Source: Zopfochytrium polystomum
Lineage: Eukaryota; Chytridiomycota; Chytridiomycetes; Chytridiales; Chytridiaceae
Length of the DNA stretch: 64,000 nucleotides
Assembly (NCBI GenBank): GCA_025765615.1
Contig: JAIVFJ010000156.1
Coordinates: 1 to 64,000, forward strand
Direction: 5' to 3'
Part shown: positions 33,463 to 43,575 of the stretch, in pieces
Position numbering within the stretch: the first letter of the stretch is position 1
Layout: each line of letters opens with the position of its first letter
Notes under the pieces: generated by a model
Told to the model about the DNA's origin: nothing
The model's input: the letters and a program-made list of their open reading frames with translations, nothing else
Database searches by the model: none
Made by a program: the position numbers and the translations under genes

Positions 33463-33502
<40 letters not shown>
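33463..33502 (+). repeat. (GA)n microsatellite
   Basis: About 20 perfect GA units. Confidence 0.9.
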
Positions 33503-33505
<3 letters not shown>

Positions 33506-33804
33506 CACGAGCAGGCAGCCAAAGGCAAAGGCCGCCGCGAGAGCTTTAGAAAACTGTCTTGCTGCTGATTCGTCCAAAACCATCAGAGATCCAATTTTTT
33601 TGCGCAGGCGACGACGAGTCGCCGCATGTGAGTGCTGCTGCTAACTCGTCGGGAGCAGTCGCGTGTCACAATCGTCGTCTGCAGATTTGTTGTTTGACTT
33701 TCTCTATTGATTTTTCTCTGACAAGTCGTCCTTTCAGAACGACAACGACAACAACACAGAAGCGCAAGCATGAACTCCCACACTCCCCCTCATGCGACAC
33801 CCTT

Positions 33805-34739
33805 CTACCCACTAAATCGAAGTCCCAATGCTTCTGCATGTTTCCTGAACACAGAGGGTCCCAACGACTTGGTAAAAATGTCCGCAACCATCTCCGTTGT
33901 CAGCTTGTGCTCAACAGAGATGGCTTTCTCATGCTTGGAGCGATGACACCTTTGGCTTGAGCGTGAGGAAACAGTAGTTTTCAAGGTAGAATCGCTCGGG
34001 TGACCAGTGAGAGTCTCGTCAAACTGCACATTCCAAGCGACAAATATTTCGTTTGTGGAAGGGTCTTGTGCATATGATTTGCCTTAATTGGTGTGAAATC
34101 CATGTGAACCAGGTCAAGTGGGTGCTGTGCTCTGGGGTTCTTGGATCGTCGAAATGGAAGGCGTGTAAGCTTTGCACGCTGACACACATCGCATAGCGAG
34201 TCCGACTCTGGTGTAATGGGCTCAAATCCATCCACCATTCCAGCAAGCCGCTTTGCCACATCATACGATGTGTGGCACAGCTGGCGATGTTGGATGTCTG
34301 CTGTCAACAGAACCTTGCTTGTTGACTTTGAAGGTGTAGCATGCCTCCTAGCAGTTATCTGCATCTCCAGATTTCGTCCAACAAGCTTCCCAACAAGTAC
34401 TTCAGCCTTCTTCGTCTGATAGGCAATGCGCTCCCCCTTCCCATGCAACTCAAGGCCAGCAAGGGTGAGAGGTGTGTGGGAAACTAGGTTGGCTGTGATG
34501 TTGGGGCAGTATCGTACTCCCCGCAGCGTGACTTCCACCGTTTTTCCAGATGAAACTGTTGAGTCAAACACAACATTCCCCTCAGCAACAATCTTGAGTG
34601 GTTTTCCATCTCCAATAGTAACCTTGTCTGACATTTCCCTGTAGGTGCCTGGAACGAAGAAACAGGGGTTGTTTGTGAGGTGGTATGACGCACTGCTGTC
34701 ATGGTACCAAACATCCTCACTTGGTCCTCTCGACTTCAC
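33805..34739 (-). pseudogene. Copia-D Pol with large deletion
   Basis: Protease-like start with YHDSSASYHLT (DSG changed to DSS), then RQLCHTSYDVAKRL (GAG-pre-integrase), CDVCQRAKLTRLPF (zinc-binding) and PLDLVHMDF (integrase start). Near 34,030 the sequence jumps to CHRSKHEKAISVEHKL...ADIFTKSLG, the C-terminus of a copia RNase H. The frame changes across the junction. Confidence 0.85.
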
Positions 34740-35502
34740 TGTGAAAGCATAGCGTGCCTGATGCGTTCACTTTGCTCTTAGCTTTGGTGAGTTCATCACC
34801 TTGCTTTGGTCCTTTTCCTGCTGCACCACCGCCTTTCGCCCAGCAGTCCTTGCACAGGTGTCCAGGCTTGCCGCAATTTAAGCAAGTCTGCTTCTTCTTG
34901 TCCGCTTTGGATGCGGTGAAAGCGGCAGATTTTGTCAACTCCTTCTTTGATGCACCTCCAGGACTTTCTGCCTTGATCCGCCGAGCATGGTCATAGAGCT
35001 TGCTCTCAACCTTGTGGCATGTCAACTTCGTTGCATCAAGTGCACGTAGCGTCCCTACTACATTCTGCCATCCAGGCGTATTCGGCATTGCCATCAGCAG
35101 AATACAGACATATATCTTGTCCCAGTCAAGCGTCCCAGCATCCTTGAGGCGCTGAATGAGTGCTGAGACTGAACCAATGAAATCTTCAATGTTGCCACTA
35201 TCGTCGTACTTTGTCGACAACAATCGTTCCAATGTGTTCATAGTCGTTGACTCAGTAACCGTTGCGTAGACCTCCTTCAGGTGTTCTTACATCTTGTGTG
35301 CAGTTGTGCACCCACTCAATAGGTCTCTAGATGCCCTTGGTAGCTTACCAAGTAGCCAGCTTCGAGCTTGAGCGTCGTGCTTTTTTCTCGTCAGCGCATT
35401 CGCTGCATATGCTGCCTTAACGGTATCGTCAGAACCTGTGTATGTGTCATTTTCACGCTCGACAATGTAGAGCATTTCCTTGACTTCCAAAAAGTCATGC
35501 AC
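34717..35502 (-). pseudogene. Copia-D Gag
   Basis: Two minus-strand frames (35,502-35,287 and 35,241-34,717) form a UBN2/copia-type Gag: HDFLEVKEML, ARSWLLGKLP, then STKYDDSGNIEDFIGSVSAL and the CCHC knuckle CLNCGKPGHLCKDC (near 34,870). A stop/frameshift near 35,286 separates the pieces. It runs into the protease region at its end. Confidence 0.85.
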
Positions 35503-36494
35503 AGTCAGTTGAAGTCGGGCCAGTCGTCTGTCGACGCCTCAAATTCCGGAATATTTTCGTACTCCTTGTCCGTCATTGTGATCTAGTAGCCGACCGCTCA
35601 GCAACCTTGCTGTCCTCACCAGGGAGGGATCGTACCAGTAGATTTTTCTTGTGATGATATCGCAATGATCAGCGTCGTGATCCGATCGTCACTATCGTCA
35701 CTCCAATTTCGCTGCAGTTGATCTCGTCGTCTGCAACTTCACCAGACCCTGCCCTGGCGCCGGCCGTTCGCTCTCCCAATGGGAGTATGCTGATAACGTG
35801 TGAGTGCTGCTGCTGAGCTGTCGCGTGTGTCATGATCGTCGTCTGCGGATTTGTTGTTTGACTTTCTCTACTGATTTTTCTCTGACAAGTCGTCCTTTCA
35901 GAATGACAACGACAACAACACAGAAGTGCAAGCATGAACTCCCACACCGCAGAGGTCTGAGTGGGGGGGGAACACCAGTTGGGCCGTTTGGGGACGGACT
36001 GACGAAAGCGGGGGGGAACGGGATCAACTTTCGTCGAGCAGGTGTGAGAGGGAGGGGCCGAATCCACACACACGAGTGCTGATTTTGTTGCGCAGTAGCG
36101 TTATTGCTGCGAAAAATAGTAAAAAAAAAATAGAAGGGCGACGACACCCTTTGGACGGCACGTCGCGATTTTCGCTGACAGCGTAGCGACAACGGGTGCG
36201 AAATACGACGCTGATGTCGCATAGCGATGTCGCACCATCGTCTACGACAATGGAAGGAGATGGGATGCTGTTGACTTTGAGTTGACAGTTGGATGGAGGT
36301 TGGATGTGATTGAGTATTCCACCTTTTTCTATGTTGGTGAGCGCCGCCACCTTGCTGTTAGGTCGTAGTCACAATGTGTGAGCCAGATAATCAGGCCTAT
36401 GCTGTAGTTCCCCCTCCGCTAGATGCTATAGCTAGATCCGATTGAAGATGTCATACCGTTGGCCGCCACCATCGCCATCCCCACCATACACGCA

Positions 36495-36810
36495 CAAGGG
36501 AGGTCCTCACTCCAACACAGAGCCAGCAGCATCGCGCAGCTGAGGGTGGGCAAACAGCATTCTGCACCTGTGATCCCTTAAAAGGAACCTCACTAAGAAG
36601 CCTCGCACCCACCTGGTTGTGCACCACCTCGTGAGCCAGATGGGTTTGAAGGGACTCCGTATTGGTGCCATGGACAAGAATCAGATCGAAGAAAAAAGGG
36701 AAAAAGAGAAATGGCCCAAACAGAGCGACAAGTGAACCCCCTCAACTTGGAGCATCGACCACAAACGGACTTTGAGCTCATCCCTGTGTGCATGTACAAG
36801 AGCTGAAAAC
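36495..36810 (+). repeat. Dispersed repeat, copy 2
   Basis: Second copy of the repeat at 32,640-33,000; shorter and diverged. Confidence 0.6.
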
Positions 36811-37050
36811 AAATAAGAAAGTAGGTCCATCAGCAAAAAAGGGGGTGTCATCGGCAGGCTCCTGAAGTCATAAATGTCATCAACGATGCTCAATGCACCA
36901 TTCAAAATTGCGATGCTATCCGCATCATCATCGGCGTTGGTGCTTGATGCATCAGCTTGGTTGTCAAAATAAAAGGCTTGCCTCTCGCACCTGTGACGGC
37001 TGACCAGCGAGTACATATGCCCAGAGCGAAGTTGTCAGCGGGTGGATACT

Positions 37051-37581
37051 TCAAGCAGGGTCGTCATCGGCCGTTTGACCAACAAAAACTTGCAGTGCAT
37101 TAGCAGCACAAATGGGACCCAAGGCAACCTCGTAAGAGGGTCCCATTTCGTCATTAGGAAGAGCGAAGTGCGGTTTCAACAGCTTTGAATTTCGATCGGC
37201 TGTCCAGCCGCGGGCAAGACCGTTGGAATCGTGTGAGTGCTGAGAAGATAGTGATAAGTTTGGGTTTGGAACATGAATTATAGATGGAAGTGACAAAACA
37301 ACCGCGCAAGCTTCAGCCCTCTCCTCGCTCCTCCCTGGTCTACCTCCTTTACCTGATATCGAGACGGATTGGTGCGAAGCAGCTGGAGCAGAAGAAAGAG
37401 GCCGCACGACATCTTGCAGAATCTTCACATCATTCAACATGTTACCGATGTCCAGCCAAACCCTAGAACCTCCATTGAATGCAAAGAAGACTAGTAATGA
37501 AATCCGCAGCATCATCGCTTCGCCGTTATCCACTGCTACCTCAGCATCCGCACCTCCGATCCCGTGGCAAAGGTGACGCAA
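37051..37581 (-). CDS. Possible hypothetical protein, partial
   Basis: Open frame of 176 codons on the minus strand with no family motif that I recognise. It has a short hydrophobic patch (MLRISLLVFFAF), a GNMLNDVKILQDVV stretch and a serine-rich middle. A second minus frame lies just downstream at 36,681-37,016 (acid-rich, ADDDADSIAIL), and the two could be exons of one gene. The position between transposon debris and single-copy genes leaves open a decayed gene or a chance open frame. No start or splice evidence is decisive. Confidence 0.25.
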   Translation of the reverse strand: MRHLCHGIGGADAEVAVDNGEAMMLRISLLVFFAFNGGSRVWLDIGNMLNDVKILQDVVRPLSSAPAASHQSVSISGKGGRPGRSEERAEACAVVLSLPSIIHVPNPNLSLSSQHSHDSNGLARGWTADRNSKLLKPHFALPNDEMGPSYEVALGPICAANALQVFVGQTADDDPA

Positions 37582-38345
37582 AAGCTGGAAGAGGTCTCGA
37601 CGTGCTGGTGGTTATTTCAACATCTGCTGAATAACCAATCAATCTCGTGTTGCGCGATACCGAAGTGTACCATATTTCTTCAACAGTATTGCTGAGTTTT
37701 TCCCACCATATCTTGGTTTGAATATGTTGAAATTTGGCTGTTGAAGGATGACAGTAGCTTCAGTTCAACAAATAATCACGTTAAGAACTTGCCAAATGCA
37801 CTCAGAGTAACTTAAGTATAATGTCCTGTTTGTTGGAGAAAAAGGTTTGTGAGAGGAGCCAACACGCCTTTCTGTTTCTGTTGAGTCATCATTAATCGAT
37901 TCTTTGTCTCTCAAAGGGCATAAATTTCTTTCAAAGATTTGTTTTAATTGTGGAATTTCGCCGCTTGCCTGTTGTGCTGGATAATTTGTTTGATAGCGGA
38001 AGTTCTGGAAGCGGATGCCGAGCGGGGGCGGACGGAGCCCGCTCGAGCCGGCCCCGCACAGAGCCCGTGGTGCACGATGACGTTTTTAAGTCCGAGCAGG
38101 GTACAATCACTTTGCGCCGGCCCGGAACTGGGCTGCAACCTGGGTCGGACAATCAAGGGTGGCTCAGCGTGAAAGGGGTTTGGGCGTCACTTTCTCCTCG
38201 TTCACGCGTCGTCAGTCAGCCAACACGAACGCTTTCAGTCTTATTGTATTGTGTGCTCATAACATTATTTCGAATAATATATCATTTGCGCGGCCGCCCC
38301 ACGCACGTTCGCTCAGTTGGTTGTGCGGGGTTTTAGGCATTATCA
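37582..38345. other. Intergenic, no gene recognised
   Basis: AT-rich to 37,950, then GC-rich with short frames on both strands. It marks the change from transposon-rich to gene-rich DNA. Nothing else is visible. Confidence 0.5.
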
Positions 38346-39674
38346 TCACGTGCCTGCGGTTCGAAGGTGGATGGGAACTCCTTGGTCCGAGAATACCCTT
38401 GAAAGACGCGTCGATGCTGCAGGGTCGAAGCGTTTGAGCAAATTGGGCGTGCACGCAGTTTAGAAGTGAATCTAGCAGGGATAGATACTCACGCATCATT
38501 CCAGGAAACATATTTGGAGCGAAAACCTCGAAGGGATCAGTCCACGTCACAGCCACAACTGCAGCCTGCCGCACGTCGAATGCTTGAAATCGCATCCGAA
38601 ACAAACCCTTGACGCGTATCGACAAATCAGAAAAAATGAAGAAGCAGCCTTCTGTTGCGTCGAGGTCTCTTAAGAGGTAGCATGACGTAGTTCTCGCACC
38701 AACGAGGGTGACATGGTGAGTTGAGTGCGGCGAAGGTTGCGCACCAGGAATGGGCGGTGTGGACGGGGTCGTTTCTGGAGGTGTCGAAGAAGAGTTTGTA
38801 ATGATTGGAGGGGAACCAACTGGGGCAGGATTTGGTGAAGCGTTCTGAGAGGATGGTGCTGTGGCAAGGTGCGGCACCGTTCCGGAGCTGGATGAACCGG
38901 ATGGTGCTGGCGGTCTGGCAGCTAAATCACCAGTCGTTGAATAGAATGACGGGGAGGAGCTTCCAACGATCGAGGGTGTTTTTCGCTCAGCAGTCATCGG
39001 ATCGGTGGTTCTCGTTTGTTGCTGAGGGAGAGAGCCAGTCAGGGCCGAAATGGAAAAAGAAGAGGAGGGAATCTTCCGCCTGTGCAAAGATTGCTGTAGC
39101 ATCGATATTCTCTGAGAAGTGCCAGAGCCGGCCGCTGGTGGTGGTGGTTCATGGCCTTCGAACGATACTTGTGCCGTGGGAGCAGAGGTTGGATCTGTAG
39201 ACGGAGGAGAAGGTCTCCTGAGGTTTTGTGGAAAGGAGTACCTCTGGGATTCGTCTCCTCTGACGCGAACAACAGATGCTCTGGTACCTGACGGAGGAGC
39301 CCTGGAGACGACATCTCTACCATCACCGTCGGGCGACCATAGAGTTGCATGGCACACCAAAAACGGGACGTCGCTGTACCTGCAGGAAGAAGGAAGACAA
39401 TGAGTTCCCTGGGCGACAAGCAGCAGATCGCCCGACAAGTAGTTGTTGACCTTGGCCTCGTCAGTGAGCCATCAGGCTTCTTCTCTAGAAGCTGCAAAAT
39501 CGGCGGGGGATCCCTTGAAGGGTGAAGGGTTGAGTTGGGACGAGGGCCAAGGATGCAAACCAGAATGGATGAGCCTTACAGCAATCTTCTGTCAATATCT
39601 GAAAAACCGCACATGCGCGCTCGGAATGGTTGTTGCCGGACGATGAGAACGTACTCGGACGGCTTATTCTGCAT
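38346..39674 (-). CDS. Velvet-domain regulator 1 (VelB-like)
   Basis: Predicted 371-residue protein of the fungal velvet family, nuclear regulators that couple development and secondary metabolism. Exons: 39,674-39,580; 39,513-39,451; 39,379-38,493; 38,416-38,346, all with GT-AG introns of 66-76 nt. The domain begins YVLIVRQQPFRARMCGFSD, IDRRLLDPPPILQL and FLVCHATLWSPDG. A Ser/Pro/Thr-rich insertion of about 190 residues follows. It then resumes DATEGCFFIFSDLSIRVKGLF, FEVFAPNMFPGMM and ends LSRVFSDQGVPIHLR. An insertion inside the domain is known from VelB. The start used is the ATG at 39,674; an upstream open frame (39,998-39,726, MSDSSSVG) could be a uORF or an extra exon. It is divergent from velvet gene 2. 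Confidence 0.85.
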
Positions 39675-41849
39675 AGAGGGAAGCGGAAGGCTGGGGGAAG
39701 GCACACATCAGCGCACGCGGGACCCTCATGGGGTCGGGATGATTTGGGCGCACCCGAAGGAGGTGCCACTGGGGCGAGACGAAATTTCGGCGACGAGGCT
39801 CCTACTACTGCCGTGGGGACGAGCTCCAAGGCTTCTTCTGATCGATGGCCCTGGGCCAATGGCGACAGATTCTCCTGAGAACGCACCAGCGGTTGAGGAT
39901 GCAGTTGCCACGGCCATTCCAGAATGCTGACGGCGGCTGAGGTCCGTTTGATCGTCGTTTGCAGGTGTTGTTGGTCCAACCGACGAAGAATCCGACATCT
40001 AATGCCGGCGGACGGCCGCGGCACAAGGGAGGATGGTCCACCGCTTGTGACCCTTCAAGAGGACGGCTAAAAAGTCCAGCTGCTGCTACTGCTGGCGGTC
40101 CTCTGACGGTGCGGAATCGAGCTCGTCAGGAGAGCGGGGAAGGGGGGTCGAAGGGTGAGTGCACGGCGTGGGGAGGGGGGGATGCGAGGGAGAAGGGAGC
40201 CAGACAGCCGGGATGCCTGTGTTCGCACGACTGAATGGGTTTTCTGGTTTTTTGTCATTTTTCGATGCATGTGAGGCATTTTCGATCGAACGGTTGTCTG
40301 TCTCTCTATCTGTCTGCCTGTCTGTCTGTGGGTGCGTCTGTCTATCGGTCTCAGCGCAGTTCTGTTTTGTCTCTCTGTCTGTCGAAATGTCTGTCTGCCG
40401 GCTTCTCCTCTCCATCAAATTCCTTGTTCCCGTTTCCGTGCGGGGGGGGGGGGGGAAAGCCCCATTGGGCAGGGTTAATTGTCGCGGCTTGCGGGCTGTC
40501 TCTCGTGTCGCTCCGCATTTGTCCCATTTGTCCTAATTCTGTGAGGGAATTCTTCCATTCGCTTTTTTTTCTTTCTTTTTTTTCCCAGATGTTTTAAAAT
40601 GTTTTGCTTGCGCTCAATCCCTTTCTGCCATGTCCGGCCCGGTCTGTCGGTCAGTCTCCCGTCTGTCTGTGCGGTCGGCCTGTCGGCGGACCGCGGTGGC
40701 CCTCGCCAGCCAATGGATGTCGAGAAGTGTGGGGGGAAAGAGGTGAATTTGAAAAACAAACAACAGTTTTGGGACAGGTTCCGTCTGTCAGCGGCCTTGC
40801 CGCTGGGTCTTCTGACTCTATCACTTTCTTGTTCGATCTCGCATTGTTTCCTTGCAGTCATGTTTGTTTACTTGTTGGGGGCGTATAAACCGTTGGCGAC
40901 CAACTGCAAACCTTCGAAGACAGTTTGTCCCCAACAGCAGAACGAAAAGAAGAAAAAAAAAAAGAAAAAAAAAAAAAAAAGGAAAGAAATTGAGAAATCA
41001 ATGACCACATGGCAGCCCGTTCAGTCACACGTTGTGATGTTTGGGACTTTTGGCAGGCAGTGGTGATTGGTGCTCGCCCACGCGGGGGCCGAACTCCCGG
41101 CCCGAACGGGCAGCCAGCCAGCCAGCCGCCGCTGTTGTTGCTGTTGCTGTTGTTGTTGTTGGTGCTGCTGTTTTTGGAACGCCAGCCAGCTTGCCGAGAG
41201 CAAAACTGGGGTATACAGAGAGACAGGGAGCGAGAGAAAGAATGACAGAGAGCGAGAGCGAGAGAGAGAGTGAGAGAGTGTGTGTGTGAGTGAGAGAGAG
41301 AGAGAGAAAAAAAAAAGAGTAGTCATAAAGGAAAGACAGTTCAGCATGAAGAGCGCACCTCAGTATTACATGCTTAAATCTTTTGAAACTTTAGTATTTA
41401 GCGATTGCTGGAAAGCAGTGACGAAGGTGGGAACTTGGCGACCATTTTGCTTATCAAAACAATTTCTGCCCTGTTGGCATACATGCTTGGGACTGTCAGC
41501 CGCGAGAACTGCGCGTGTGCCTGCTGCAAGGGGCCGTGCTCTGTTCTCAATCCTCATGGCCCACTGCCGTGGATCAGTCGGTCGACAGTCGTCGCCAATT
41601 TTTCGCCACAGAGCCAAGATTCGCAGACACATTCCCACTCCACCCCACCGTCCGTCACCTTCGACATTCCGTCCCGATCCATCGATCGTCGCAATTTGCG
41701 CAAGTTTTTCGACGTTGGGGGCCCCAACTCATCTCGCGGCGAGGGAATCCGTTGGATATCGCAGCAGGAGAAAGCAACATGTATCGCTCTCTTTTGACTC
41801 CTCTTGAAGCATCCGATGAAAGGTGACCGCTCCCCTTGGATCTGTTGCA
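39675..41849. other. Shared intergenic region of the two velvet genes
   Basis: 2.2 kb between two divergently transcribed genes. It contains GTCT-rich stretches (about 40,295-40,400), a G14 run (40,442-40,455), an A-rich block (40,945-40,985), a GTT/GCT trinucleotide tract (41,120-41,175) and a GA-rich tract (41,217-41,312). No convincing coding region. It may hold bidirectional control elements, but none was identified. Confidence 0.5.
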
Positions 41850-43031
41850 ATGGACGGCTCCAGGAGCGTTCGGTACCAGTTGATCGTGCGGCAGCAGCCC
41901 AACAGGGCGAGAATGTGCGGTTTTTCAGATCTTAAGGACCGCCGCTTAATGTGAGATTTCTGTTTTTTGCGCCCACGTTGTTAATCCTCGCCCGAATAGC
42001 GATCCGCCACCAATATTGCAGTTGGTTTTGCAGGCTGCGGACGGATCAATCGTCAGGGCGGAGTTGAGTGTTTCGTGAAGTTCTTTGATGCCGCCGTGCG
42101 GGTTTCTTCACCGGCTAAGATGCTGATTTGCTTAGCCACTTCGAGTCTCCAAACCTTGTCTGTCACGCGTCCTTGTGGGCTCCGAATGGGCTCGAAGAAC
42201 GAAGTTTCATCGCGAAATCACCTCGATCGATGAATCCGACGCCATCGTCTGCGCCTGACCTCAATGGTTCTATATCAGTGGCATCCTTTTGCTTCTCATC
42301 GCCACCTGTTAAAATTGGTTAGTGACCCAAGCAACCTGCAGATGATTCCTTTCAAGCCGCGGCACCTGCCAAAAGGGCGCTTCGCACCGCCGCCGGGCAA
42401 TCATCCGGGCAACCGTATACGGCTGAAGAACTGCCAGTGAATTTTGACACGAGTTCCGACGCGCTCCACTCCTCGGTGCCTCCTTCGTCCGGCCTTGGTC
42501 GCACTACGCAGCTATCCACCCCGTCATCTACCGACGTGTCCCCGACTGTTCCTCATTCCATACCCAGCGCATCGCAAGGGGCCGCAGGAGCGGTCGGTGC
42601 CCGCGGCCACCATCCAAAGTTGTTCGAATCGCTGTTGGGCTCAATCGTGGTTCCATGCCTTGTGCTACTGGACGTTGACGGGACGGAGGGCATGTTCTTT
42701 GTATTCAGCGATCTATCGGTCCGCTTGCAGGGGCTTTACCGCCTCAAATTTCAGCTTGTGGACGTTCGGTCCGTTGGCCGCCAGTCGAGCGTCATGTGCA
42801 GCGCCTGGACCGACGTTTTTGAGGTGTTTGCCGCCAAGACGTTTCCCGGGATGACGGGTGAGAAATTGGCAGTAGTTCACAAAAGTTTGGAATCCGTAAA
42901 TAGGTTAATGTGAGCCGTTTTCCTCATTCACCTTGTTTGCAGAGTCCACAGTATTGTCGAGGACCTTTGCGAATCAGGGAATACCGATTCATATACGGCG
43001 AGATTACTCATCACTCCGTGAACCGTTATAA
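41850..43031 (+). CDS. Velvet-domain regulator 2 (VelB-like)
   Basis: Predicted 306-residue velvet protein. Exons: 41,850-41,950; 42,000-42,062; 42,136-42,277; 42,332-42,857; 42,943-43,031. Domain parts: YQLIVRQQPNRARMCGFSD, LKDRRLIDPPPILQL, NLVCHASLWAPNG; then an insertion; then VDGTEGMFFVFSDLSVRLQGL, FEVFAAKTFPGMT, ESTVLSRTFANQGIPIHIRRD. Introns 1 and 2 are at the same codon and phase as in velvet gene 1, and exon 2 is 63 nt in both. The 42,278-42,331 intron is tentative; it removes an in-frame TAG and TGA that would otherwise break the gene. The insertion is much shorter than in gene 1. The two are paralogues; which, if either, is orthologous to VelB or VosA cannot be told here. Confidence 0.8.
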
Positions 43032-43575
43032 GCGAGGACTTTAATGTTCTTGAATGGCGTGTTACACGATCTCAGTGTTGCATTGCCCCCGGATCTCCAT
43101 TGCTGATTTCACGTTCGGGGGAGAGATGGAGGAAGACTTATTCGGGACGGTTAGTGGGGCTGCATTCTCTAAATAATGAAAAGCAACCTTCTTTTGCTAT
43201 CCAGATTCAAAAGGAAACCGTATTTTCTTTCTCTCCTTCGTTCGATTCTCATGTCTCTCTCTCTCTCTCTCTCCCCTAATTTGACCGATGAAGGCGCGCG
43301 CAGTGTGTAATGTTGGTGGCCCTGGATCCCGGACCCGTTTTGTTTGTTCTGCCTCCGTGCTCGAGAGGCGTGCTTGCGTGTGTTCCGGCATCGGAAAAAA
43401 TATGAAGAGAAAGCGGAGACAGAGCGAGAGAGTGAGAGAGAGAGGGAGAGAGAGAGAGTGAGCGAGTGAGAGAGTGAGACAGATAGAGACAGAGAGAGAC
43501 AAATCGGGTAAACCGGGAAACCCAGTTTGCCTCTGTCTGCTATGGCCACCATTGTTCAACACCACGCCTCCGTCG
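43032..43575. other. Intergenic with CT/GA repeats
   Basis: About 0.54 kb between velvet gene 2 and the transporter. Contains (TC)n at 43,254-43,273 and GA-rich sequence at 43,419-43,500. No gene. Confidence 0.6.

Larger units (their letters stand above)
32400..33626. other. Non-coding repeat-rich stretch
   Basis: No convincing gene. It contains one copy of a dispersed repeat (32,640-33,000), moderately A-rich unique sequence and a (GA)n tract at about 33,463-33,502. Confidence 0.6.
33627..35946 (-). mobile_element. Copia-D, internally deleted element
   Basis: 2.3-kb Ty1/copia element on the minus strand, with target duplication CCGCA on both sides (33,622-33,626 and 35,947-35,951). LTRs (TGTGGGAG...CACTCACA) are 33,627-33,782 (3', 156 bp) and 35,799-35,946 (5', 148 bp). 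Polypurine tract AGGGGGAG adjoins the 3' LTR. The interior holds Gag, protease, GAG-pre-integrase, the first residues of integrase and then the last residues of RNase H; most of integrase and all of RT are deleted. The LTRs differ at several sites, so it is not a recent insertion. Confidence 0.9.

Noticed and set aside
37931..38336. Several short frames at the GC-rich boundary region
   Set aside because: Overlapping frames on both strands, no motif, no splice support.
39726..39998. Separate gene MSDSSSVG... upstream of velvet gene 1
   Set aside because: 91 codons with low-complexity content and no motif; it may be a uORF or an extra exon, but no donor in the right phase with a good consensus joins it to the velvet frame.
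40159..41066. Open frames across the GTCT-rich and A-rich intergenic DNA between the velvet genes
   Set aside because: Composition follows simple repeats (VCLSVCLSV-like, poly-Lys); no homology pattern.
43474..43575. Upstream extension of the MFS transporter reading frame
   Set aside because: The extension translates a GA/CT repeat region; the ATG at 43,576 begins the Ala/Thr-rich N-tail and is the more plausible start.
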